A DNA stretch of 64,000 nucleotides, taken from positions 2,227,001 to 2,291,000 of the forward strand of contig NZ_CP136920.1 of assembly GCF_033100135.1 (NCBI RefSeq). Direction: 5' to 3'. The first letter of the stretch is position 1; each line of letters begins with the position of its first letter. The position numbers and the translations under genes are program-made. The notes under the pieces are model-generated. The model was not told where the DNA came from and searched no databases. It was given only the letters and a program-made list of their open reading frames with translations. This DNA comes from Rubellicoccus peritrichatus (GTDB lineage Bacteria > Verrucomicrobiota > Verrucomicrobiia > Opitutales > Cerasicoccaceae). Positions 56,001-63,042 of the stretch are shown in pieces.

Positions 56001-56552
56001 GCAGAGGTTAAACGGCGTGGACCTTTCTTATCGCTTGCCGATTTTGTCAATCGTCGTCTCGTCGCCAATAGTGATGGCAATGTCGATCAGGATTGGCTGG
56101 GATTGAAGGGAACATTGCAGGCCGCAATTGATCGGGTCACACTTGAAGAAGGAATTATTAATGATGCGTTTCATAGTGATAATGCTGCGCTTTCGACTGC
56201 TCAAGCACCGCCTAATCCACTTTACCCTGAACATGAAACAGGTGTGCCGACTGGCTTGAATGGGTCGCGCATGTTTGGTGTGCCTGGTTATTTGACCCAA
56301 GGTGATGTCCTTTCTGTCCTGGCGCCCCTGCTCACCGTGCGGGGTGATACCTTTCTGGTGCGGGCCTATGGAGAAAGCTTGAGTCCGCTCAATGGGGAAC
56401 CACTGGCAAAGGCATGGTGCGAAGCAGTTGTTAAGCGTCGCGCTGAGCCCGTAGTTGCAGGGGATTCCATTGTGCAACCCACTGGCGAGTTTGGACGTCA
56501 GTTCGAGATCGTATCCATACGCTGGGTGAATGAGGAGGATTTTAATTTGTAA
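53025..56552 (+). CDS. Pseudopilin-anchored giant protein, Verru_Chthon cassette A-like
   Basis: About 1175 residues from the ATG at 53025; an upstream TTG at 53004 would only lengthen the leader. It begins MSNPRGFALVIAIALMAFIL, a prepilin-like leader with G-F junction and one long hydrophobic helix, followed by KKAEIEARQNALFGVQVALG. The body is extracytoplasmic and largely of unknown fold. FLSLADFVNR, KAWCEAVV and GRQFEIVSIRW near the end match the paralogue at 13820-17638 and recall the order of elements in GspK. It stops one base before the next gene's start and leads an apparent operon with its partner and a sulfatase. Likely located at the inner membrane with the body in the periplasm, as a tip-type pseudopilin or scaffold. 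Confidence 0.65.
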   Translation: MSNPRGFALVIAIALMAFILLVVVSMSVLVTLETGVATQKKAEIEARQNALFGVQVALGELQRTAGPDSRVMARAEIFDADPATDVMEGVANPHWLAVFKTVEPGSETQSLENLRAWSLDQGQAGRVDWLVSSRNSLNDGILNPVSTNAVSLNDGDNDLVVSLAQYENASGGTDIVEAGKVDVQRDGSIVGRYSWWVADENAKFRLNVSKPDEVLGQPFVPERGLMAPHRANGTILSELSNFDVESSSQQFALGQAELIGDLSLVDEAWEDWGRDHGDDVSLVSSSIPVDVTQGKLKEDLSVYLGGSNSGLSDDDFIVRDNDDSDYNGRLSESVFDFDYADAEIPRFGLLKNWYQTGTAISGLAGGSAGSPRSHEVSQYGLHPVIMRTALYFTPSFWTDAAGKVHSAFLVYPKFVLWNPHNVPLAPAKYAIQVRAFTSLNTQINVGGENFVAYNNTKGFGYKNVNNSGLGHFNMANPPHPQALARDPIDDYPYFTFVIDNDGFAPGETLLYTASLKHPNSEYVNHDITDLENSVVNLANYNELENENTAELGFFTLKLTNTNSEFVPVPNAANPSPVTSTSDIIETTLFFRDVTVASPDGQAEPSLSTKLYLLTDSVAELIQFIDLRGDTLANTVIDWEKNDEEGWSAMPSNNPFNRAGEFASIESLMNDPFLATHHRGHGYFLAPMGSTHGGNRPRLFNRFNPLALNYSQIDPLFTTSGQTGQGRAYSDAIPTENWFNGSPFPTEIPADSHYAGTTLDGYDTPGGFGLTENNTFLDASTVYPIYDFPRGETDLLSLGYLTNVSFGQYHWQPAFPFGNSEVPTHVGRASVNQTHGNTNYYDLSYLLNESLWDRFYLSTIPQDTSVALSTETILPNTRNRLVADEDGVLPPDNELRDSVTAFQQSAANVIIEGGFNVNSTSVEAWKLLLASTLGESVTAANSVDSNALNEAPISARAYPILPESGGDISVPEVWSALRSLDQNEIDILANAIVAEVKRRGPFLSLADFVNRRLVANSDGNVDQDWLGLKGTLQAAIDRVTLEEGIINDAFHSDNAALSTAQAPPNPLYPEHETGVPTGLNGSRMFGVPGYLTQGDVLSVLAPLLTVRGDTFLVRAYGESLSPLNGEPLAKAWCEAVVKRRAEPVVAGDSIVQPTGEFGRQFEIVSIRWVNEEDFNL

Positions 56553-56553
56553 C

Positions 56554-57306
56554 ATGAAGCCACTCTTAGTGCTTTCTATTTTATTATGCCATTCGGTGCT
56601 GTACTTGCTTCAGGCACAGATGGATCCGGCGGAAATGGATTCCATTGAGTTTTCAGATTTTCCTTATCCTGCCTCGGCGGAGGATCTGTCTTTCCGGCTT
56701 TTTGCAAACCAGCGGCTGGAGCAGCCTGTTTATATTCGCCAGGTAGGTGCTTATCGCCGTTTGCAGCCAATACCCGACGGGCTTAGCCGTGAACATTATT
56801 ACTCGGGGCGCAGCCCAATGGTTTTCTATCGTAAGACAGTAAATGAAAAAGGTGAGGAGATTTTTCTGCCGATAGGAGAGTGCAAGTTGCCCTCGAGATC
56901 ACGTCATTTGATTATCAGCCTACGGATGGAAAACGGGCGACTTTCCGGGTTTCCCATCGATCTCAGTTTAAAAGCACAACCCCTCGGGTCAGTGCGCTTT
57001 GTCAATCTCACGCCGGCCGGCCTTATTGTTCTCCTGAATGACCAACGGGCGTTATTGAGTTCAGGCGAGGAGATGACGAGTGAATTGGAGAATGAAAAAC
57101 TCACTTTCTTTAACTTCAAAATTGCTGTTATGCATCAGGATACACCGCGTGCCATCTTTTCAAATCGTTACCCCTTTCGCGGTTCGATGCGTATGCTGTT
57201 TATTGGTTATGCCAGCAATAACGCTTCCGATGGTGATGTCGCTTTTCAGGTTGTTAGTCACCGCGATACGGGTCCGGAACCTGTGCCTTTTGCTGCCAGT
57301 AAGTGA
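56554..57306 (+). CDS. Small secreted partner of the pseudopilin-like giant
   Basis: 250 residues from the ATG at 56554; an ATG at 56530 lies inside the AGGAGG that probably serves as ribosome-binding site, so it is not the start. Signal peptide ends LLQAQMDP. The middle (PMVFYRKTVNEKGEE, FLPIGECKL, GSVRFVNLTPAGL, MRMLFIGYASNN) parallels the partner at 17622-18323. No known domain. It follows the giant gene after one base and precedes a sulfatase after 36 bases, with a short hairpin GCCC/GGGC then TTTT (57309-57327) that could partly terminate in between. Confidence 0.55.
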   Translation: MKPLLVLSILLCHSVLYLLQAQMDPAEMDSIEFSDFPYPASAEDLSFRLFANQRLEQPVYIRQVGAYRRLQPIPDGLSREHYYSGRSPMVFYRKTVNEKGEEIFLPIGECKLPSRSRHLIISLRMENGRLSGFPIDLSLKAQPLGSVRFVNLTPAGLIVLLNDQRALLSSGEEMTSELENEKLTFFNFKIAVMHQDTPRAIFSNRYPFRGSMRMLFIGYASNNASDGDVAFQVVSHRDTGPEPVPFAASK

Positions 57307-57342
57307 CGCCCCAAGTCAGGGCTTTTAACATTAGGTGTTGAA

Positions 57343-58866
57343 ATGACTGTAAGTACAAAAACTCTTTTGTTAGATCTCGGAGCGTCGAATATTTTTATTC
57401 GTTACCTTGCTTTGGCAGTTTTTAGCATTGCCGGTGTGGCAAGCGCTCAGATGGTCGAAGATCGTCCACCGAATATCATTGTTGTATTTACTGATGATCA
57501 TGGATGGGCGGACCTTGGTGTGCATGGTGTGGTCGATGATATTCTTACGCCTAATCTTGATGCATTGGCGAGAGATGGTGTTCGTTTCAATGCCGGTTAT
57601 ATTACAGCACCGCAGTGCATTCCGTCGCGGGCTGGGATTATCTCAGGACGCTATCAGCAGAGTTTTGGTGTCGATGATAACCGTTATTCGCCGATGCCAG
57701 TAGAAGAGGTGACCATTGCTGAACGATTGCGCGATGCGGGTTATACTACGGGAATGGTAGGGAAGTGGCATCTGGACCCAAATGTCGCTTCGCAGGAATG
57801 GCTGGCAAAAAACACGTATGCAGGCAAGGTAATGCCTGCTCAAGATAAGCGGAGGATTCCTTTGTCCGACTTATTGCCATTTCGCCCAGGCAATCAGGGC
57901 TTTGATGAATACTTCTGTGGGTATATCTGGGACTACTGGGCGAATTATGATTTATCAGGAAATGGCTTGAAACAAAGCGGTGAGCGTTTGCGCGTAGAGG
58001 AAACGGATCGATTGGATGTGCAAACTGATGCTGCATTGGCTTTCATTAAACGCAATCACGATGACCCGTTCTTTCTGTATTTAGCTTATTATGCACCGCA
58101 TGTGCCATTGGAGTCTTCTGAGAAGTATCTCAGCCGGTTTCCAGGCGAGATGCCGGAGCGCCGCCGCTACGCCCTTGCGATGATATCGGCGGTTGATGAG
58201 GGAGTTGGCCTTATTCGCGAGCAGCTCGGGGACTATGGGATTCTTGATAATACAATTATTTTCTTTATCGGAGACAATGGAGCGCCTTTAAAAATAACGA
58301 TGGAGGATATCCCCGTGACATTCAAGGGAGGCGCATGGGATGGGTCTCTCAATACGCCATTGCGTGGAGAAAAAGGGATGTTAAGCGAAGGCGGTATTCG
58401 CGTGCCTTTCTTGATGTCCTGGCCGGCAAAGCTTCGTCCGGGGCAAGTGTCTGATATTCCGGTTTCCTCGCTTGATGTTGCTGCAACTGCGGTGAAGGCT
58501 GCGGGTTTGGGTGAGATGCCTGAATTGCCGGGTGAAGACATTCTTGCCTTGATGAGGGATCCACTGAAGGCGCAGGAGCGTCCGCTCTATTGGCGTTTTT
58601 GGAACCAGGCAGCCATTAGGGTTGGGGATTGGAAGTATCTGCGAGCTGGAGATGAAGAGTTCCTTTTTCATATTTCGGATGACATGACTGAATCTGAAAA
58701 TCGAATTGCAGCTGAGCTTGAACTTGCTGCTCAGCTACGGCAGCGATGGAAAGATTGGAATGCGACGCTGCAGCGACCTTTCGATGGAGAGGCTGGTTTG
58801 CTTAACAATCAGGAGGCCAAATGGTATGCCTATTACTTTGGGACTGGAACTGCCAGTGACAAATGA
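57343..58866 (+). CDS. Secreted S1-family sulfatase
   Basis: 507 residues with an N-terminal signal (LALAVFSIAGVASAQMV). Metal-binding start NIIVVFTDDHGWADLG; formylglycine motif CIPSR with the active cysteine at residue 92; GKWHLDP, a late IGDNGAP and LRGEKGMLSEGGIRVPF complete the S1 arylsulfatase pattern. After maturation it hydrolyses sulfate esters, here probably on a polysaccharide. It is the third gene of the apparent operon begun by the pseudopilin-like giant at 53025, an unusual coupling. It ends at a terminator. Confidence 0.92.
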   Translation: MTVSTKTLLLDLGASNIFIRYLALAVFSIAGVASAQMVEDRPPNIIVVFTDDHGWADLGVHGVVDDILTPNLDALARDGVRFNAGYITAPQCIPSRAGIISGRYQQSFGVDDNRYSPMPVEEVTIAERLRDAGYTTGMVGKWHLDPNVASQEWLAKNTYAGKVMPAQDKRRIPLSDLLPFRPGNQGFDEYFCGYIWDYWANYDLSGNGLKQSGERLRVEETDRLDVQTDAALAFIKRNHDDPFFLYLAYYAPHVPLESSEKYLSRFPGEMPERRRYALAMISAVDEGVGLIREQLGDYGILDNTIIFFIGDNGAPLKITMEDIPVTFKGGAWDGSLNTPLRGEKGMLSEGGIRVPFLMSWPAKLRPGQVSDIPVSSLDVAATAVKAAGLGEMPELPGEDILALMRDPLKAQERPLYWRFWNQAAIRVGDWKYLRAGDEEFLFHISDDMTESENRIAAELELAAQLRQRWKDWNATLQRPFDGEAGLLNNQEAKWYAYYFGTGTASDK

Positions 58867-58886
58867 TGAATCCCTTTGTCAATTGA

Positions 58887-58917
58887 GCTTTGAAAAGCAG
58901 GCAAAGCATTCGTTTTT
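58887..58917 (+). terminator. Rho-independent terminator after the first sulfatase
   Basis: Arms GCTTTG (58887-58892) and CAAAGC (58902-58907), nine-base loop, then ATTCG and five T (58913-58917). It separates the 53025-58866 operon from the pseudopilin operon that follows. Confidence 0.55.
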
Positions 58918-58968
58918 CCCCTTTGAGACTCACTGAGAGTGGTGTGACTCGAAATTTATCATCAGAAG

Positions 58969-58998
58969 TTGACAAATTCTTAAGAATGGTTTCTTATG
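58969..58998 (+). promoter_or_regulatory. Promoter-like element before the pseudopilin gene
   Basis: TTGACA (58969-58974) then the palindrome ATTCTTAAGAAT (58976-58987) and GGTTTCTTATG, ending about 15 bases before the ATG at 59014. It shares the TTGACA/ATTCTTAAGAA/TTTCT arrangement with 52919-52951. Confidence 0.4.
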
Positions 58999-59013
58999 GT
59001 TTGAGATCACCCC

Positions 59014-59697
59014 ATGAAAACCAAAAAACAAACTGCTTTCACTCTCATAGAATTGTTAACTGTTATAGCCATAATTGGGACTCTGTCGGCGATTCTGATT
59101 CCGGTGATAGGCTCGATGCGGCATAGCGCGGATAGTTCCAAAAGCGTATCGAATCTTCGTCAGATTGGGAATGCCGTTTTGGTCTACACTTCTTCGCATG
59201 GTGGTGCTTTCCCGTTCCTGAATCGTCCCGCCAATAATCCGGATGCCGATTCTCAATATTTCTGGCCCCAGGCGTTGGAAGAATCCGTCTTCGGATGGGA
59301 TCGCGCCACACAGGGAAAGCATCCTGTATTCGTCGATCCCACAGCACTATCGAGTCACGGAATCAGTGATTATGGTGGCAGCACCTATATTTTTCTAGAC
59401 GCCAATGGCGCAAATCCTAATCGGGCGGAAAACACACTCAGTGTTAATAGCCTTGAGGACCCTTCACGAACATTGGTGGTTTGTACCTCTTATGCGGAAA
59501 ATAGTGGGAAAGCTTCATGGTATGTCCAAGGTGATTTCGGTAGAGGTGGGAGTCCGGTCAATATCCCGGAAGCACGTTTAAACCAGCAAGAGATTGGGGT
59601 CGTTTTCGCCGATGGGCATGTCGAGTTAATTGAGAAGTCCCAAATGTATGACGATCTCGAATACCGTCGCAGTATTTTTGATGTTATCGCAAATTAG
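59014..59697 (+). CDS. Prepilin-type N-terminal cleavage/methylation protein (pseudopilin)
   Basis: 227 residues with a classical type III signal: basic leader MKTKKQTA, then FTLIELLTVIAIIGTLSAIL with the conserved glutamate at position five after the cleavage site. The body has the short beta-strands of GspG-like and DUF1559-like proteins, and the end GVVFADGHVELIEKS is a common ending of verrucomicrobial and planctomycete pseudopilins. A prepilin peptidase would process it; it would join a type II secretion-like or adhesive pilus. Twelve bases separate it from the next sulfatase, so the two are cotranscribed. Confidence 0.88.
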   Translation: MKTKKQTAFTLIELLTVIAIIGTLSAILIPVIGSMRHSADSSKSVSNLRQIGNAVLVYTSSHGGAFPFLNRPANNPDADSQYFWPQALEESVFGWDRATQGKHPVFVDPTALSSHGISDYGGSTYIFLDANGANPNRAENTLSVNSLEDPSRTLVVCTSYAENSGKASWYVQGDFGRGGSPVNIPEARLNQQEIGVVFADGHVELIEKSQMYDDLEYRRSIFDVIAN

Positions 59698-59708
59698 CAA
59701 ATAATATT

Positions 59709-61556
59709 ATGTGTAAACGATTTCGGATTATGAGCGTCCTGTGGACGCTCTTTTGCGCACTTGCAGTGCAATCAGCACTTTCGGCACGTCAGCCTAATAT
59801 CATTCTTATCGTGGCTGATGATCTTGGCTGGATGGATAGCTCTGCTTATGGAAGTGAGTTTTACCAAACGTCGGGTATCGACCGACTGGCACGGGAGGGA
59901 GTTCTTTTTACCGATGCGTATTCTGCCAACCCGCTTTGCTCACCGACACGAGCCAGCATTCTGACGGGACAGTATCCCAGTCGCCTCAGGTTCACGGCGG
60001 CTTCGGGGCATAGTGAGAAAGAGATGCTGGACCCTAAAATGGGTACAAGCGCGACACCGGATAAGCCCGCAATTATCCCACAATCCCGCAGTCGTCTACC
60101 CAATGAGTATCTTACTTACGCTGAGATTTTACAGAAGGCTGGTTACGCCACCGCCTTCATGGGGAAATGGCATTTAGGCAAAGGCATTTACATTCCGGAA
60201 AAGCAGGGCTTTGAGAAAGTAGTGGGCGGACGCCATCACCCGGGACCACCGCCGCCAGGTCATTTTTTCGCTCCGTGGAATATTGATACAATTCCAGATG
60301 CACCTGAAGGCACTCACATTGCCGATGTTCTGACTGATGAGGCTATCAGTTTTATTAAAGACCATCGCAGGGAACCGTTTTTGCTGAACTTATGGTACTA
60401 TGACGTCCATGCGCCTTTTCAAGGGAAGCCTGAACTGATTGATAAGTATGAACAGCAAGTTGATCCGAGTTACGCCCAGAAATCAGCAACGATGGGTGCC
60501 ATGATTGAGGCCATGGATCAGAATATTGAACGACTCCTGGATGAGTTGGACAAGCTCGGTATACGGAATGATACGATCATTATTTTTTCCTCCGACAATG
60601 GTGGCAATATGTATGACATCGTCGATAACACGACTCCGACAAACAACGCGCCGCTCCGTAGTGGCAAAGGTAATAACTATGAAGGCGGTGTTCGGGTTCC
60701 TTTGATTGTCAGTTGGCCGGGTGTTTCACATCCCGGGACGAGTAGCGACGCGATCATTTCATCAGTTGATTTTTACCCTACGATCCTCCATATGGCAGGT
60801 CTTCCCCAGGAGCCCGATCACCATATTGACGGAGTCGATTTTACTTCAGCCATCGAAGGAAAGCCATTTGATCGTGGTCCAACGATTTCTCATTTTCCTC
60901 ATTATGTGCCTGCCACCGATAACCTGCCCAATACCAGTGTGAGAGTAGGGGACTATAAGTTCTATCGTTTTTACCACGATGGCGAGAATCAAAAGCATCG
61001 CTACGAGCTCTACAACCTGAAGAATGATATTGGAGAAACAAAGAATCTCGCTGATGCCATGCCGGATAAGGTGGCAGAAATGGATGCCATCATTGATCGT
61101 CACATTAAGGAAGCCGATGTGCTTTACCCGATCAAGAACCCTGCCTTCAACGCCAAACCCGTTCTCGGTTGGCAAGCGACCGGAGATGTTGTTCTTGAGG
61201 CGAATGGCAGCACGCTCGATATTACTAGCGAAGGTGGTGACCCACGTTTTTCCACAAAGCAATTCAATGGTATCATCGGACCGGTGACCGCCAAGTTTTC
61301 CATGCGCTCGGATAGCTCAGGCGAAGGACAGTTTTTCTGGGTCAATAAAGCCGGGCGCAATTTCCATCGTGACCAATCAGCTACATTCAAACCCAAGCAT
61401 GATGGCAGATGGCATGAATACACCGTAGAACTGCCTTTCTCCGGCAAACTGAAAAACCTTCGATTGGACCCATCGCGAGGCCTTGGTAGGATCGAGATCA
61501 AAGACCTCAAGCTCGTTGACGCATCGGGGGAGAGCATATCCTCAAATGAGAGTTGA
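59709..61556 (+). CDS. Secreted S1-family sulfatase with extra C-terminal domain
   Basis: 615 residues, signal peptide ending VQSALSARQ. NIILIVADDLGWMDSSAYG, formylglycine motif CSPTR (cysteine at residue 77), AFMGKWHLGKG, IFSSDNGGNMYD and GKGNNYEGGVRVPLIVSW define an S1 arylsulfatase of the S1_16/S1_20-like long group. Residues from about 485 form an added ~120-residue beta-sandwich (TAKFSMRSDSSGEGQFFW, HEYTVELPF) probably for carbohydrate binding. Preceded by a pseudopilin gene after 11 bases and followed by another sulfatase after 19 bases. An internal ATG at 59730 could be the start. Confidence 0.92.
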   Translation: MCKRFRIMSVLWTLFCALAVQSALSARQPNIILIVADDLGWMDSSAYGSEFYQTSGIDRLAREGVLFTDAYSANPLCSPTRASILTGQYPSRLRFTAASGHSEKEMLDPKMGTSATPDKPAIIPQSRSRLPNEYLTYAEILQKAGYATAFMGKWHLGKGIYIPEKQGFEKVVGGRHHPGPPPPGHFFAPWNIDTIPDAPEGTHIADVLTDEAISFIKDHRREPFLLNLWYYDVHAPFQGKPELIDKYEQQVDPSYAQKSATMGAMIEAMDQNIERLLDELDKLGIRNDTIIIFSSDNGGNMYDIVDNTTPTNNAPLRSGKGNNYEGGVRVPLIVSWPGVSHPGTSSDAIISSVDFYPTILHMAGLPQEPDHHIDGVDFTSAIEGKPFDRGPTISHFPHYVPATDNLPNTSVRVGDYKFYRFYHDGENQKHRYELYNLKNDIGETKNLADAMPDKVAEMDAIIDRHIKEADVLYPIKNPAFNAKPVLGWQATGDVVLEANGSTLDITSEGGDPRFSTKQFNGIIGPVTAKFSMRSDSSGEGQFFWVNKAGRNFHRDQSATFKPKHDGRWHEYTVELPFSGKLKNLRLDPSRGLGRIEIKDLKLVDASGESISSNES

Positions 61557-61575
61557 ACTGAGATAGTTGATTGAA

Positions 61576-63027
61576 ATGAGATTAAACCTCCTGTCATTGA
61601 TTTTCATCTTAGTTATCTGCTCTTTACAGGCGTTGAAGGCTAAGCCAAACGTTGTTCTTATTCTGGCTGATGACATGAGCCCAACGCTCTCCTTGCTTGG
61701 CACACCCGGGATTGAAACACCCAATATTGATGCCTTGGCTACCCAAGGTGTTTACTTCGAGAATGCTTTCGCGGCTTCAGCCTCATGTTCGCCTTCACGT
61801 ACTGCCATTCTTACTGGTATGTGGCCACACAGCAATGGCAACTGGCGCAATGTTCATACACCGCGACTTGATTTGCCAGACAAAGCTTTCTCAAAACAGA
61901 CCGATATACGGGACAAGGTTGGCATCGGAAACAACGTTCCAACCTTGCCTGAGTTAATGCAGGCGAATGGTTACTTCACTGCGATCACTCAAAAGCTGCA
62001 CTTAAGCCCAGCCTGGCGTTATCCTTTTGATGCACGAAATCCTGTGCAGTCCAACCCGGTACAATTCCATTCGGCTATTTCTTCTTTCATTCAGAAGTCA
62101 GGAGAGAAGCCGTTTTTCATTATGGCTAATGTGGCGGCGCCGCATCGTCCTTATCGCACGCATCTGAAACAGAACCCCGGCCAGGAACTGCCAGCGGCGG
62201 ATACGATTGAAGTACCACCTTTCCTGCCTGATTTGCCTGGAGTGCGCCGTGATATGCAGGAGTATTATGCCTGTGTCGAAATCGCTGACGCATGTGCAGG
62301 TGCCATTCTCGAAGCGCTTGAAGACTCAGGTGAACTCGATAATACTCTCGTCATCTTTACTTCTGATCAGGGAATGCCCATTCATCACGCCAAGGCCTCA
62401 GCTTATCCGGCTGGTATTCAAATTCCTTTGGTTATTGCCGGGCCTGGAGTCAAGGGAGGGCGCGAAGTCGGGCTACCTGTTTCTCAAGTGGATTACGCTC
62501 CAACGATACTCAATTACTGCAAAATTTCTGTGCCAGCCAACATGCAGGGACAAAGCCTTATGCCAGTGCTTGATGGAGGCGATTCTCTGCCGGGGCGCGA
62601 GTATGTCTTTGCAGAGCACAACTCACATGGACCCGATCCACGCGAGTTTTTCCCTCAACGAGTAGTAACCGACGGCACGTGGTATTACATACTCAATCTT
62701 GATCCGAGAAAGCCCCAGCGTTTGCCTGACGATTTGCGTGGGGTTGAGGTTTGGGGTAACTATGCTTATGCGGATATTCTTGCAGCGCAGGATACACATG
62801 CTGAGCAAGCCCTGTTCCTGACTCAGTTTGACTCACCTCGTGCCAGGGAGCATCTTTATCGACTTGATCAAGATCCTTGGGGCGTAGACGATTTGGTAGG
62901 TGATTCGATGGTTAGCAGTCAGTTGCGTAAGTTGCGCGAAGTTATGGAAAACTGGCGGCGCGAAACCAATGACATCAAACGAAGCCCTTTGGAGATACCA
63001 GAGCATGCGGTTACCGCAACGAATTGA
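61576..63027 (+). CDS. Secreted S1-family sulfatase, sulfamidase-like
   Basis: 483 residues from the ATG at 61576; an earlier TTG at 61567 is unlikely. Signal peptide ends QALKAKPN. VVLILADDMSPTLSLLG begins the metal site and CSPSR gives the formylglycine (cysteine at residue 71). The common GKWH is replaced by TQKLHLSP, and the middle (FIMANVAAPHRPYRTH, IFTSDQGMPIHHAKAS) resembles N-sulfoglucosamine sulfohydrolase-like S1_8 sulfatases. Substrate uncertain. Part of the pseudopilin-sulfatase operon, 15 bases before the next sulfatase. Confidence 0.88.
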   Translation: MRLNLLSLIFILVICSLQALKAKPNVVLILADDMSPTLSLLGTPGIETPNIDALATQGVYFENAFAASASCSPSRTAILTGMWPHSNGNWRNVHTPRLDLPDKAFSKQTDIRDKVGIGNNVPTLPELMQANGYFTAITQKLHLSPAWRYPFDARNPVQSNPVQFHSAISSFIQKSGEKPFFIMANVAAPHRPYRTHLKQNPGQELPAADTIEVPPFLPDLPGVRRDMQEYYACVEIADACAGAILEALEDSGELDNTLVIFTSDQGMPIHHAKASAYPAGIQIPLVIAGPGVKGGREVGLPVSQVDYAPTILNYCKISVPANMQGQSLMPVLDGGDSLPGREYVFAEHNSHGPDPREFFPQRVVTDGTWYYILNLDPRKPQRLPDDLRGVEVWGNYAYADILAAQDTHAEQALFLTQFDSPRAREHLYRLDQDPWGVDDLVGDSMVSSQLRKLREVMENWRRETNDIKRSPLEIPEHAVTATN

Positions 63028-63042
63028 TGCGGATAAATTGTC

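Noticed and set aside
56530-56553. ATG at 56530 as start of the small partner gene
   Set aside because: It overlaps the AGGAGG ribosome-binding sequence and would put eight residues before the signal peptide; ATG at 56554 fits better.
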